Counted from the stretch's first letter, positions 33,241 through 45,836 are shown. The stretch is DNA of 64,000 nucleotides from Hermatobates lingyangjiaoensis (GCA_026182355.1 JAPFBL010000068.1:6327001-6391000), one strand, 5' to 3'. Program-made: numbers and translations. Notes: generated by a model not told the origin, from the sequence alone.

Positions 33241-35680
33241 TAATAGACATTCTTAATGTCACAAGTTGTAAAGAAATAATTTAGATAAGGGAAAAATCTA
33301 TTCAAGTCAGCAATTGACAGAGGTCCCAAGAGATGGCGTAATATTACCAAACATAAGAGGTATTAATTATAAAAATACTTGAGCAATTTACATAAGTTGA
33401 CTAATATTTGTCTTAGCGATGCCAATAACGTGCCTCAGTGGGGAAACACTGTATGGGTTTATAAAACAATTTTATTATTTTGTTCAGTATACGTTCTTTA
33501 ACTAAATGTACTAGAATTAAATATCAATGTAATGTATTGAATAATCAATTTTTCGAAAATCAAAATTGACTAAAATGTTGACCACAGCTTTATGTTATTC
33601 AGATAAGTTGTCATGAGTCAAATATGTCATGAATGAAGATAATTGCTTTCTTTAATTTATTCTTATAAACGAAGAAAAATACACTTAAGAAAAATATTAA
33701 TTCATCGAGTAGTTGAGTATCCATTTCTCAGATTGTGCTAAAATGTTATAAATAATTATGTCATCTGACAGTGTAAATTTTTAACAATTAGTTATAATTG
33801 TAGAGAATTAAAAACTAACACAAATTTTGTAAATGCTACAACAATAAATTTACTACTTAAAATTATGATAAGAAAGTAGTAAAAAAAATATAATTAATTT
33901 AATAATAATTTTTAATGCTAAATATTTTAATTTTGGATGATAATAAATTAATAGACAGTGATTATTTCGCAATAAAAAAATCGATACAATGAAAATCAAA
34001 AAGTATCACAATTTGCGTGCGTTATCATTGTCAGGATTTATGGTAGGTTAAAATTTGAAAGTAAATTTATTTTAATTTTCAAAGTATAACAACATTTTCA
34101 TTATATTTAACCCAAAGTTATGGTTTGAATTATATTTAAAATATTCATTAATAGTAGACATAAAACATTTTTTAAAAAAAAAATTGAGAGTTTAAAATCA
34201 AAGGTTATAAAAAGTTAACAGTTAACAAAATTAATTCTCTTAAGTATTTACATTGTTATAACCTTGTTATAGAATATTCTTGCCATTAATATAAAAAAAA
34301 TGACTGATTACATTAGTGTTACATCGGTGTTTTAAATAAAATCTATATTTACGGCATGAAGTCTATATGGGCGAAAAAACTGATTAATTTAAGAAACATT
34401 TGATTGCATCAAAGAGTAGATATTTCCATCAATAGCAAATATATTTTGTTGTATACGTCATTTGACCATGAGAAACTACCTACAATATAAACTACATAGA
34501 AATTTACTGAATTTTATTTGTTAGGCAAGTCTCAAATTTTGACTAAATGATTTATTTATAATTAAAATTAAGTTCAAGAAAACATAGAAAACACTGACAA
34601 AGATTCACTTTAGTACGAGTATTAAGCATCTATCAGAAAGAGTTTACATGATATGAGAGACAAATCAAGAAAATATCTTCATATATTCTCAGTGATTTAC
34701 CTAAATGACATATGAATCATTAAGTTAATATGTTTCATATGAGTAATTGTGATCAAATTTATTTACATGACCAAAAAGTTAGATCTAATTTTCCTTTTCA
34801 TTTGTTAATCTCTAGCTTTTATAATTTCCGTTACATGTATGGAATTATGAAATAAATATAATTTACACTTATGAAAACAATAAATGCTCTTTTGTACTAA
34901 TTATTCTTCTATTAAATATCTCGAATATTTATTTTAATCCATTTTTATTATGTTTGTTGTCGTTATGGTAATATTCTTTTTTAAGTAAATGATACAACTG
35001 ATATTTTTTCTCAATATCTTCTTTTTTACAAATCAACTTAATGGTTTTTAAAATGAATTAGTTTAATATAAAAAATATTGTTATAATTATAATTTTATTG
35101 GAGCACATAAAAACAAACATGCACATTTTTTAAATTAAAGAAGAACCTATTTTAATTATAAAAAAAGATAACATGAAATGAGCACTGTTCAAAGTTTGAT
35201 CATAAGTGCGATCCACTGATCATTTGACTACATTGTAATCTAATTTCGTTCACATATAGGGTACAGCTATAATTTTCTACAAATCTTTGCTAAGTATCAC
35301 GTGTAGTCTTCTTTCTATACAACAAATATTATTCCCTTTGAGGAAATAACTGGACTGAATAGTATAAATTGGAAATACATCACATTTCAGTACAATTAAA
35401 ATAAAAGGTGAGAATGACGGATCTAATTAAATTACATCCCATAATCAATTCTTAAAAAAATAAATTAAATTAAAAAAAATGTAAATAAACAAATTATATG
35501 TTTATAATATCTCAATCATTGAAAAATTATATTTAAAATTTTTTTTAGGGCTGTTTTTATAATTTCGAGATTTTATTTTTCTTTTTAAATGTTATACTAC
35601 GGAGTTTTTTCTAAAACCACTATATACATAAAATATTAGTGAAAGGCTGTAAAGTATAATGAAAGGCACCAGAGTACCTC
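33241..35680. other. Very AT-rich non-coding stretch
   Basis: No gene, RNA or shared repeat was recognised. Confidence 0.5.
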
Positions 35681-35684
35681 ATTG

Positions 35685-35806
35685 GAGATATATGAGAGAT
35701 CGGAGGCGGTGAAGAGACTACTGGACCAGGGATGCTGCGCCTGCCTCCTGACGCCCAGTACTGCTGCCTCCGCAGGCCTCGCCGCCCCCACCGCCCCTTC
35801 ATCTCA
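35685..35806. other. Isolated GC-rich island; candidate exon
   Basis: About 110 bases are G+C-rich inside DNA that is otherwise strongly A/T-rich. On the minus strand an ATG at 35800 opens a 60-codon frame rich in Arg, Gly and Ser that passes over ATGAG|GTACTC at about 35679, a good splice-donor word, so a first coding exon of about 41 codons is conceivable. On the plus strand a frame with EAVKRLLDQGCCACL is also open across the island. No domain is recognised on either strand. A host exon, a mobile-element fragment or a CpG-type regulatory patch are alternatives. Confidence 0.4.
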
Positions 35807-37380
35807 TCAATTATTACTATTCACTTCCACTTGAAACTATATTTATAATGCATCGAAATGTGCGGCATACACTCACTTTAGTATATATCACGAGTATTGT
35901 CAGGTATATAATCTTTATAAAATGATTAGGCTTAGAAATATGAGATGTGCTAGGTGTGTTCACTTTAGGCATAGCTTATGAATAAAAAAGGAATAATCTA
36001 AAATTATAGTTACCTTAGTTTTGTTGAAACTGAACTGTAAACTCATGAAAAATAAAAAAACAAAATGGAAATACCATCAGGTTTTCAGAATAAAATATTC
36101 TGAATATGTTTATATAGGAAGTTTCTTTAGCTACCTCGTACTATTAGGCATTAGGTGCATGTTAGAGTGCAGGCCAAGCCCATTTCATACCGAGAACCAA
36201 TACTTGTTCCCGGCTCTGCATATATACTCAATTTTTCTAGGACTGGTTCAACCATTTAACAAAATCATCTTTTTAGTAGTTAATTATTTTAATTTCATAT
36301 TGTCTTTTCACAATGAATTTTTGGACTTAACGATAATATGTTGCAAAAGGAGTTTTTTTTCTTATATGGTGAAGTAAATTGTAATATCTATTTGTGTTAA
36401 AGTATAAAATCAGCTTAGAAATTTCTAAGCAGATTCACGATTTACGTCTATATTTTTGTAAAGTTAGATCCAAATAAATAATAAATAATAGTTTGAATTT
36501 TAAGATAAATTTCTCGTCTTTTAAGAAAGTTGCTATCTAATACTTTGGACTTAGTTCCTACTTCTTTTTAATATCATTTATAATACTCCTGTTGTAGTAA
36601 AATGTACGGTAAGTTACCCTGAAAAAGCGTAACGTATCTTTTTACCTTTTAGATCTCCAATAATGGATAGAATTTACGAAACTATTTGAGAATAATCTTT
36701 GTACCAGGAGTCTAATACCACTTTTTATTTTCCCTGTTTCTTCTTCAAAAGCAAGAATACATTTTAATTTGTTAAGGAAAAATGTATCCATGCCTTCAGG
36801 ATTTAACAGGACTTAGAACTTAAATGAAGGAAATTTTATTGGGAATATGGATTTGTCGGTCACTCGTACTTTTTCAGTCAGCTCGACTGGGCAGCCAATA
36901 TACATGGTGTCTGATGAATAAGGAACTCAGTTAAGGGATCTCCATAGTCTGACAAAACTTGAGAAAAGTCGCTGATTAATATATATTTAACTCAAATTTA
37001 ATCTAGGTCTATATTAATAGACCCTCAGTTTAATAGGATTTATAAAAAAAAAATAGAATATGTGGTTCTAGATCATTAATTAGAGTTATTTCTAAATAAT
37101 GTAACAGATATGACCACATTAAAAGAGATGGAATTATTCATATAACACTGGTCAACAGCAAAAAAATCGTCGATCATTTTTTAACTGATTTTAAGCAATT
37201 TTCATGTACTGAATATAAAAATTACATTAATTTTTCTAAATCAGATAAAATTTATGTTCTATTGCAACATATTGAAATTATGTATGAACGACAGCCAATT
37301 TTTATGGTTGATGTTGATACATAAAGATACTGCATTTTTCTGGTTGATATTATGTTAGAATTTTCTAGTTTTCTAACAGG
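35807..37380. other. AT-rich stretch containing a 118-codon frame of doubtful status
   Basis: The frame at 36021-36377 (plus) starts at an ATG and is hydrophobic and aromatic-rich, as A/T-rich noise tends to be, although the middle (about 36150-36240) is locally less A/T-rich. No domain is recognised. At 37140-37320 a second plus-strand frame contains KKIVDHFLTDFKQFS and LLQHIEIMYERQPIF, also without a family. Confidence 0.3.
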
Positions 37381-37664
37381 ATAGCAGTCAAAAGTTTCGT
37401 AAAGCATGCTTATCGTACTTATTTCGGCTGAAGCTTGGTGGTGAGGACAAAAACTGTGACGAAATGCCAGTACCTGTCTTAGTAGATCTATCTGAGTTCA
37501 GTTACGAAGAATTCTTCAGTGTTAAAGACAAAGAAGAAGTGATTCCTAGCGATGATGCTGATAACTCTCCATATCTCTTTTCCCAGAAAGAGATAAATGC
37601 TCTTGTCTGTGACAACTTACCAAAGCCATCAGCCAAAGTGTTGATAAGAAAAAAGAAAAACTAA
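37381..37664 (+). pseudogene. Protein fragment, probably transposon-derived
   Basis: An open frame of about 94 codons upstream of and through the ATG at 37464 has clear protein-like composition. It reads LFRLKLGGEDKN, then MPVPVLVDLSEFSYEEFF, an acidic Asp/Ser stretch, and FSQKEINALVCDNLPKPSA, ending in a Lys-rich tail (RKKKN) at a TAA. The (F/L)SQ-(K/E)-E-(I/L)-N-x-LV-x-DL-x-L-x-K-x2-(A/S) block resembles, from memory, a segment recurring in uncharacterised repetitive arthropod proteins. The remainder of such a protein is missing because a HINE-like family copy begins about 50 bases downstream. I cannot assign a function. Confidence 0.5.
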
Positions 37665-37714
37665 AAGAAAAAAAAAACTATAGAATAGTAGTATTCTATC
37701 AATTTGGGTCTTTA

Positions 37715-38254
37715 AACGGTTGATCCGTTAAACGGTATGGCTTGTACCATATCGCATCAATCTTTCAGATTGAATTATAAGTCAAAATGTTTACATTTTA
37801 TTGGAAAAATAATCCTATGGTTTTAAAAATCTGAGTATATTTATCGTTTATTGCTTTTCAATTTTCAATCATCAATGATTTTTAAAGATAATACCAAAAT
37901 TTGAAGACTTTAGTATTAGTATTTTAGGAGAAAAAAAAAGTCTAAAAACAGGTTTTTTGACCAAAAAAAGTGACTTTTCCATTTGGCATAATTGCTCCCA
38001 AACAATAGAGGTTATCTTCAATATAATGTTCATTTTCGTGTAAAATATCAACTTAATCCATCAAAGATTCTAGACCGTAGCATGGCCACAATCTTTGGAT
38101 ACATACCCATCCAACCACACACACAGATACACACATATCATCAAAAAAAACTTCATAAGACGACTACTGAGACATCAAAAAAACATGTACTATATTTCCG
38201 TCAAAATTTCAACATCGGTTTTTTCACAATCACTATAATTTACTTAAAGTAAAG
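37715..38254 (-). mobile_element. HINE-like family copy (5' half)
   Basis: Reverse-oriented copy ending in the palindrome-like ATTTACTTAAAGTAAAGT at 38238-38255. Landmarks are GTGACTTTTCCATTTGGCAT, CCAAACAATAGAGG, TCCATCAAAGATTCTAGACC, the CACACACA tract at 38117-38140 and CTTCATAAGACGACT. It begins about 50 bases after a broken protein fragment. The 86-codon frame at 37992-38252 is a by-product. Confidence 0.75.
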
Positions 38255-41200
38255 TCAAGATGTTAAACTTCTGATGAAATGTCTAGATGTTATATTTATA
38301 TTAAAGTTGCATAGTGTGCTTGTTTCTTGTCACACTCCTTGGGTTTTAGAGAAATAGGAATATATATTCCTTACTACACCCAAATGATGCTTAGGTTGAT
38401 CCAGGTGGATATTTTTGAACTAGCGACAGTTCTTGATACAACCAAGTTGACTATACGCCCCATGAGTGGGCTATCTTGGAGACCTTGGTCACCAACAACA
38501 CGTTCAACGCAAGGGACATTGAAGCCTAATGGCAATTTAAAATTGAGTGAACTGTTGAATTGAATAGAAGGAGAACTACACACTTTACTTCTAATTCAAA
38601 ACTCATTTTAACAGCAGTTTAAATATTGTTACTTGGCTGCTTAATCTTACTTTAATTTCTTCTCAGGCACCTTAAACTCATTTAACTTTGGATAGCTCGA
38701 GAGATGGTGCTAAACGTTCCCAAACTTTTGGTTTTGTCTGCAGTCCTATAGCCATTTACTTCTATCACTCCTCTATCAGTCCCAGATGACCATTTATATT
38801 TTCTCTCAATTCAACTTTATAGTGGTCACCCTTTTCAATATTCTATTCATTATTTGCTTAAAATAAAGTAAAACGTAGAAATATTTGCACTTTTTAAACT
38901 AACACGCTATAAACTTTTAAGAACTGGCATTTGAACTTTTAAAATTATATGGCCTCTATAAATAATTCGATGACAATTATTATTATTGATAGTTATTACT
39001 CAAAATAGTTATTTCTAGTGAAATAAACATTTCATTAGTCTTGCCAATTTCTGGCAAATGTATTTTTATCTAGCGAAATGAAAATTGTAAAGCTCTCAAA
39101 AAAACTTTCTTTCTTAATTTATAAATTTGTTCCATAGTTTGATGATTGTTCTTTCCTTAACTAAGTTATTAACGGACTGACTTTGGAGAAAAGAAGAAGC
39201 TATGTTCTTTAGTAGCAAAATGAGGTGCAAAGTGTTCAATATTATGAGAATGCTTATTGAAATGATTGGAGAAAATCATACAAAATCAGTTCATTTTTTT
39301 GTATGTTTTTCGTAAAAAAGCGATGCATACTCGTAGTTTGCTGAATATTTTAAGTAAATATATTTTATGTCGGTATTTAAATTAAATAAAATATTAAAAA
39401 TCTATCTATCAGTTTTAAAAACTAAACTTCGCGATGAAACGGTTAATGTAGCAATGAATCTAGTAGAACTTTAACTATTTTTATCAAAATTAAACCATAA
39501 AGAGATATTGATAAATTTTTATTGTCTTCAATAAACTTATTCATAAAGTTTAAAACCGAGTAACAACATTATACTGCTATTTTAGAGTTGGAATAAATAT
39601 CAGAATAGATTTTTGCTATCATCCAACAGATTGTGACTTTGATCGCGTCAAAACTTAAAACAGTTTCTCGAAGTTTACTCATCTTCCCAACTTTATTCAT
39701 AACAGAGTATTTTTTAATAATCTTACTAAAATATGGAAAGTTTTATTTTCTTTCCCAAGTTGTACAAATAATGAAGGAACTAGCGAGATAAGAATTTTAC
39801 ATATTCTTGCTAGTTCAGTGAATCTAAGAGATTAAAGTAAAGAATGTTTTTTCTAAAAAGATAAGTAAATTCCCTGTTGAACAGAAAATAGAAGTCAAGA
39901 TACTTTACTCTATTCGGTGAATATCGTAAATTAAAATGAAATTAAATGTTTTGAAGATGTGAAGAATGAAAAGGTGTGACAAAAGTTTTGTTGTTCTGAC
40001 TATTCTTAGCTCTTTTTCTTTTTTCTAATGTCTTTAATGTCATGTCTATTCAAAAAAAAATTGGACAAGACCATAACAAGATTATGTGGGAATATTGAGC
40101 CTATTGTAGGACATACAAACGGTTATGTGCATTTAAGTTGTGTTTCAATAAAAAAACCTAAGAGGAAATAAAATGGAAATTTACTATATTATGTATATTT
40201 TAAACTGCCTAGTATAAATGAAAAAGTATTAATAAGCCATAAATAACTTTAGTTTTTTTAAATAATTATTTTTAATTTACCTTTAATAAATGTAGTAATA
40301 AAGTAAAATTTGTGTCAATTCAAAAGTATTTGTTTCTTCGTATCATTTTAACACTGTAATATCGCACTGTTAGTAGACAACACCTAATTCTACTGTAAAG
40401 CGTTTTAGGATATACAGATAGAAATTAGTATCCAATATACAATAAATAAAAATGCTGTGACATATTCCATACTAAATATTGATAAGAAAATTGAACCGCC
40501 TATTACCATGACCATTCTATGAACCTCTTTACTCTAAGTTGAGAAATCCTATTTTACTTTAAAGTTTCTCAATGTGTATAATTAAAAATTATTATATTTT
40601 TTTTCGGGAAGTCATTCTTGTTATTTTATTACGATCAGGTTGGGATCTGACGTATAAGTGGTTAAAGATGTTTTAGGCACATTCATAAATAAATCTCTCT
40701 CTTCAAGATCAAAAAGATATATGACATCCTCTGCTCTATAGTTCTTCAACAGACTATTTATATCCATATACAAAGATGTACTTTTGTCTTTCTAAGAGTC
40801 TTTTCAGTTTAACACTTCAGGAATTATGAATCATATTTCTTAACTATAAAGGAATAATAATGATGATTAATCATAACACAATGTTTATATTTCAGGAAAG
40901 TTATTTACTTCTACAGTAAAATAATTACTAAACTTTCATGATTTGCATGCAGCTTTCGGTAATTTAGAACTTTTATTCATTAAAACTTCTTCTTTACTCT
41001 TTTTTGAAAGCTGTTTCTTAGAAAAGTTTAAAAAATTATAGCCTGATTGTATTCATCAAAAACATTTGAAACAATAGGTTTATTTGAGTCCAGATCACAA
41101 GGGATTTAACCCAAGTCAACAAGCTACAATTGTAATAGTATAATTATTTGAAGTTTCATTCCTATCCAAAAATACCAACTTATATCTAATGGATTTGATT

Positions 41201-42628
41201 AAAAAAATATATTTATTAGAGTAGAGATTTTGAACAAGTACAGACATCAAATAGAGAATTTTTGCATTTGGGATGATTAATATATCAATACAGATGATTG
41301 AATTAAGTCAAAAGTTGTTATTTTGCAAAAGAATTTAATTATTTAATTAATATGCAACCAAGTTTTGCGGTTGTGTTTACAATTTCATTGATAGGGTCAT
41401 AATTGTTTTTTTTATGATATTAATTTATTTTAATACATATTTGTTTAAAAAAGATGATGTAATAATCTTGCAAAAGTTGTTCCTCAGAATGATGGTAAAA
41501 TTAAAGTGTCTTGGACATGTAAATTTGTATCAATTAATAAACTCTTTGATGTAACTATTAGAGTTTCACGTTCAGTTGAGGTAAAGAAGAGTAAGGTGGG
41601 CTGTATTCGTGTTGTAAAATATAACCTGTAATATGTCTCTACTATAACAATATAGTTGCCAAAGACATAGTGAAATATGCGTAACCCTTTAGCAGTACTT
41701 CATAAATGTCCTGAGTTATATAATAATAATTATAATAATTTAGTACATACAGTTATTTAGAGTAAATATGATGTTATGCATGTATTAATTATTACGAATT
41801 TTATGAATCATAATTGTTTGTAATGCTTTTCCAAGTATGCAGTTTTGTGTCAATATAATATATGAGAGGAAAATGAAAAAAACCTCACACGGAAATCTGT
41901 ACAGGAAGCAAATAGAAAAATTTCTTTGCCTTTATTTTCATACCTGAATGCTAAGTTAGTGCATCCTAACTCCTTTTGTTTAGTTTTAACAAGTTATTTA
42001 ATTGGAAGAATGTATTTGCTAAAAGCAGAGAAAAGCGATTATCGTGCAGTCATTAGGCATCTTCATATGAAAAGTGTGACTCAATTTGTAAGAGATAAAT
42101 AAGCATTGTCAAAGATAATACCTTCATCGAAGACAAATAATGTCTTTGACATTACATTGTCAAAGTTGAAAATGTAATTATGTATAGAAACTTCTTAAAT
42201 AGGGAGTAATATGCAGTAATCTCAAAAAGATTACCAAAGATTAAAGATACCAAAATAATAAGTTAAACCCCATTTAAATCTTCATTGACTAAATTTATTT
42301 GAAAAAAGCGGCACTACTTTATTATAATGTATAAGTGAATTTAGGAATTATAATAACATTCAATTTTAGTTTTTATAATCTTAAATTCAAGATTAAAATG
42401 ATTCAATGTTTTCTTTCTTTCTTTTTAATTCTCTCTCTCTTTTGCTGTTTCTCTTTCCCTTTCTGTGTCGCTACTATCTAGATATTCTCAACAAATGGAC
42501 AGTTATATTTCACAGGTAGTCCTTTGATACTTTCGAAATCCCACACTTTTGTACTTGCATGTTAATCGGCCTGAATATGTAGTATATTTTGAAGCAACAT
42601 ACTCACTGCGAAACTCTAATCTTTTTTT
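38255..42628. other. AT-rich non-coding stretch
   Basis: A less A/T-rich patch at about 38395-38530 has frames open on both strands (78 and 69 codons) but no recognised domain. A CT-rich tract lies at 42410-42470. Otherwise nothing is supported in these 4.4 kb. Confidence 0.4.
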
Positions 42629-44165
42629 ACTTTACTAAAAGTAAAGTATAGTGATCGTGAAAAAATTCGATCTCGGGATTTTGACGGAATTACATGTTTT
42701 GAGGTCCTAGAAGTCGTTTTATGAAGTTTTTTCGATGATGTCTGTGTGTGTGTGGGTCGGTGGGTGGGGCGGTGAGTGTGTTAGCATTGCTTGTTACCAC
42801 TCTACGGTCCAGAATCTTTGATGGATCAAGTTGATATTTTACAGAAAAATGGGCCCCATAGAGAGAAAGATCCCTATTGTTTGGGAAGAATTATGCATGA
42901 TGGGAAAGTCACTTTTTTTTACCAAAAACCGTTTTCTAGAAAACATTTATTTCTCCTAAACTGATAACTCTAGAGTTTTGAAATTTTGACATTATCTTTG
43001 AGGTTACAAATGGAACGAATGAAAAATATATTCAGAATTTTAAAACAACGGAAAATATTTTTTTTCAATAAAATGTAAAAATTTTGACTTATAATTCAAT
43101 CTCAAACCTTGTGAGAGCGATACAAGCATAATGTTTGAGGGATCAAAATGAAACTATGCCTATAAATAGAACATTATGTGGAGAATGAGTTGAGATATTT
43201 TTTTTCAAAATTACATTCGCTAATGGGGCATTACAGTACGATTTCTGTTTTCAGAAAATGTTTTTTTGACGCTAAACGGCTCATTAAAAAATAATTAAAA
43301 TTTGACTAAAAATGGAGCGAAAAATTAGAAATTCATAAAAAAAATAATGAAGTTTTAATTACGCGAAAGAGCAATAACGCTATAAAAACTGTTTGTTTAT
43401 CTTAGACTAAGGGATCACCTGCTATACTTGTCGAATATTTTATATTTTTTTACATTGTTTACATTGACTTTAGAAATTTTTTGAGCTAATCCACTGAGAT
43501 AAAATTGATATTTATAAAATAACAGATTAAATTGTTTATTGACTTATATAAGATGTATGAGGAATAATATTGTGCAAGAAAATGATAACACTCACTCAGA
43601 AAAAATTCGTATATATGTTATTTGACAAAGGGGAAGGAAAATAATCTTATTAAATACTAAGAAGCCATAAAATTCCCAGTATAATAATTCAGTAAAAAAC
43701 CAAAAATGTAAAAGATAATTCAAAATTGAAATCGTTCGTTTAGAGATTAAAAAATGTAATTTTCGTACATCTTTAATTATAAATCACTTTAAAACAACAT
43801 TATCCTCGCTGTTTATGATGTTTTTCAGAGAAAAAAAGGTTATTTTCCTGTTTTAAATTTGAAAATTTTACTTTAATATTCAATGTAGAAGGATGTCAAC
43901 TAAACGATGTAAGAAATCCACTGGCTATTTGAACAAAAGCCATGTTCTCTTGTAGGAGAATATTTCGTATCAAGAAATGTTCACTTTGGTTTGTCAGAAA
44001 TTTTATTACTGCTGTAGTTAAACTAATGAAATTATTTGCATCAGCTGTGTGATGTACAAAATTAAGCTTATATATTGATATGCCCTTCAATCACTATCTG
44101 TACTACCTCAGGAATGAAAGACTAATAATCATATCCTTATATCAATATTCTTATGATAATGTGAA
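42629..44165 (+). mobile_element. HINE-like family copy (~1.5 kb, 3' hairpin missing)
   Basis: Opens with the palindrome ACTTTACTAAAAGTAAAGT (42629-42647), then TAGTGATCGTGAAAAAATTC, GGTCCTAGAAGTCGTTTTAT, the GTGTGTGGGTCGGTGGGTGG tract (42745-42780), CTACGGTCCAGAATCTTTGA and GATGGATCAAGTTGATATTT, followed by all middle blocks. It is the closest by eye to the copy at 12.75-14.4 kb. The alignment ends near 44165, before the 3' palindrome and hairpin. The 64-codon minus-strand frame at 43896-44090 lies inside it and is not kept open in other copies. Confidence 0.8.
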
Positions 44166-44291
44166 AAAAAATTCCATAGTCGAAATAACTGATTTATGAA
44201 TCAATTCCTTTCTGTTTCTGTACATGTAAAATGTAATAAATAACAAAAATAGTAGTAATAGTAGTGGTAGTTGTAAAACAATCATGTTGTA

Positions 44292-44329
44292 GCCCTGAAG
44301 ATGACATAAATATATGTCGAAGCGTCGGC
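44292..44329 (+). ncRNA. Hammerhead ribozyme-like motif, best example
   Basis: Order on the plus strand: helix I strand GCC (44292-44294), box CTGAAGA (44295-44301), one unpaired T, helix II GACATA/TATGTC (44303-44308 with 44313-44318, perfect 6 bp, loop AATA), GAA (44319-44321), G at position 15.1, CG as a two-base self-complementary helix III, T at 16.1, C at cleavage position 17, and helix I partner GGC (44327-44329). The only departures from the hammerhead consensus are the extra base before helix II and G in place of A at 15.1, which leaves a G-U wobble. The tiny palindromic helix III implies dimer-type folding, as in PLE hammerheads. It starts a zone of direct repeats (44.5-46.3 kb) between two family copies. 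The 65-codon frame overlapping it is not a gene. Confidence 0.65.
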
Positions 44330-44419
44330 AAAAGGACTAGTTTAAAATCATTAGACCTCAACCCTCAAAAAAAATTACATCATATAAATATTGGGTCAAG
44401 AATACAAATCATGAATATC

Positions 44420-44500
44420 CATATATATAGTAATATAGTATATTATATTATAGTACTATAGTATTATATACTATAGTACTATAGTACTATAGTACTACAT
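44420..44500. repeat. TACTATAG palindromic octamer array
   Basis: TAGTACTA and CTATAGTA words overlap to give a self-complementary tandem array, clearest at 44469-44498 (about three CTATAGTA units), preceded by a degenerate version. Every unit is itself palindromic. Confidence 0.8.
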
Positions 44501-44510
44501 TGATTTTTGT

Positions 44511-44599
44511 ATTAAAACAATAACACATACCTATATTTACACACAATATGACAAATTAATTTAAAATACAGAATGATGTGCACGTTATTTATCAAATAG

Positions 44600-44604
<5 letters not shown>
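44511..44604 (+). repeat. Direct repeat B, unit 1
   Basis: Matches 45083-45172 with few differences: ACATACCTATATTTA, ACACAAT(A/G)TGACAAATTA, ATACAGAAT(G/A)ATGTG and CGTTATTTATCAAA(A/T). Same orientation, about 570 bases apart. Confidence 0.85.
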
Positions 44605-44653
<49 letters not shown>

Positions 44654-44660
44654 ATATATA
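44605..44660. repeat. (TA)n microsatellite
   Basis: Nearly pure TA repeat at the right edge of direct repeat B unit 1. Confidence 0.95.
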
Positions 44661-45082
44661 GAATAAGATATAATCATTCGATATATTTCCTTAAAGAAAA
44701 TAAGTAAAATAGTGTTTTATTTAAAGAGATTAAGTGAACCAATAAATGACGTAACTGAAATGATATTGCTTCAGTGACGTCATGTGCAAGTCATGCACAT
44801 CATGCACTGTGATTGGTCAGTTCAGAATACGACTTTGTAGTGTTCTAATACATCCACCATAATGAAATATTATTCTCTGAAAAGAGCAATATTCTTGAAT
44901 ATTTAAACAAATCGTAAGTACGACGGTTCTGCAACTATTTGTAGTTATATTTTTAACAATAAATTAGTTCAATAATAATAATAATAATAAATAAATAATT
45001 GAATGACAATTTCTTAGTGATTATGTTTAACCAAATGGCTACTTCAGTTATAGGTTAGCGTCCTTTCTTTAAAAAAAAATAT
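44661..45082. other. Non-coding stretch with CATGCA-rich patch
   Basis: A locally less A/T-rich patch at about 44770-44820 contains GTGACGTCATGTGCAAGTCA followed by TGCACATCATGCACTGTGAT. TGACGTCA is the consensus CRE/ATF-type palindrome, here GTGACGTCATG. With no gene nearby its regulatory meaning is open. A short (AAT)n run lies at about 44971-45000. Confidence 0.35.
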
Positions 45083-45172
45083 ATTAAAATCAATAATACA
45101 TACCTATATTTATACACAATGTGACAAATTAATTAAAAATACAGAATAATGTGTTCGTTATTTATCAAAATG
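45083..45172 (+). repeat. Direct repeat B, unit 2
   Basis: Second unit of the repeat at 44511-44604, not followed by a TA tract. Confidence 0.85.
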
Positions 45173-45574
45173 TCAAACAAATATCCCACCAGAAATAAAT
45201 TATTGAAATGATTAGAATTTCATTTTAAATTATTAAAGTTTAATGGAATATGTTACTTTCTAATATTATGTGTAACTCTTACAGTTTGAATTCAATAATA
45301 GTTATCATTGTTTTTATGATTATAGTTGTTTCATGTTTAATACAATTAACTATTTCAATTCAGTTATTAGTATTAATTTTGTTATACAATGTAATGATGT
45401 ATCATTTAACGTTCCTTTTACTAATTACTGGCATATTATTTTAATTAATAAATAAAAATCATTCTTTATAGTCATATAATGGAAAATTACGTTAACTAAA
45501 ACTGATTTAGAAAAAATATGAGAACATAATACAGGACTAAAACCATGGCTACAATAACCTTGTCCATAGAACAA

Positions 45575-45836
45575 GCTCAGCATTTTACGACTTCCAATAT
45601 TAATTTAACATCCATTTCTTTTACCTGTATTATAATTGTTTACCAATTGAAATCATTATGAAAAAATGAAAAGAGTTGGGTAACTGTAAACTTACTTTTG
45701 GTTCATTCTTTGTTATCATATAGTTGTTAAATTCAATGAAAATTTTTAATATTTTGAAACTGTAGTTTCTATATATAGTCATATTTATAATTTTGACATT
45801 ATGAATTGTTTATTACTAAAAATTATATCAACACTA
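45575..45836 (+). repeat. Direct repeat C, unit 1
   Basis: Aligns with 46023-46274 over about 250 bases: ATTTAA(C/T)A(T)CCATTT, TGTATTATA, AATTGAAATC, GTAAACTTACTTTTGGTTCA, TTTGAAACTGTAGTTTCTAT, and AAAAATTATATCAACAC at the right end. About 450 bases between unit starts, same orientation. Confidence 0.8.

Noticed and set aside
36021..36377. 118-codon frame as a gene
   Set aside because: Hydrophobic, A/T-driven composition without recognisable domain or exon signals; mentioned only as part of a non-coding stretch.
43896..44090. 64-codon minus-strand frame as the protein of the HINE-like family
   Set aside because: The equivalent segments at 13.0 kb, 25.9 kb and 48.9 kb do not keep the frame open.
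44770..44820. CRE-type promoter element (GTGACGTCATG)
   Set aside because: A single palindromic word with no transcription unit nearby is not enough to call a promoter.
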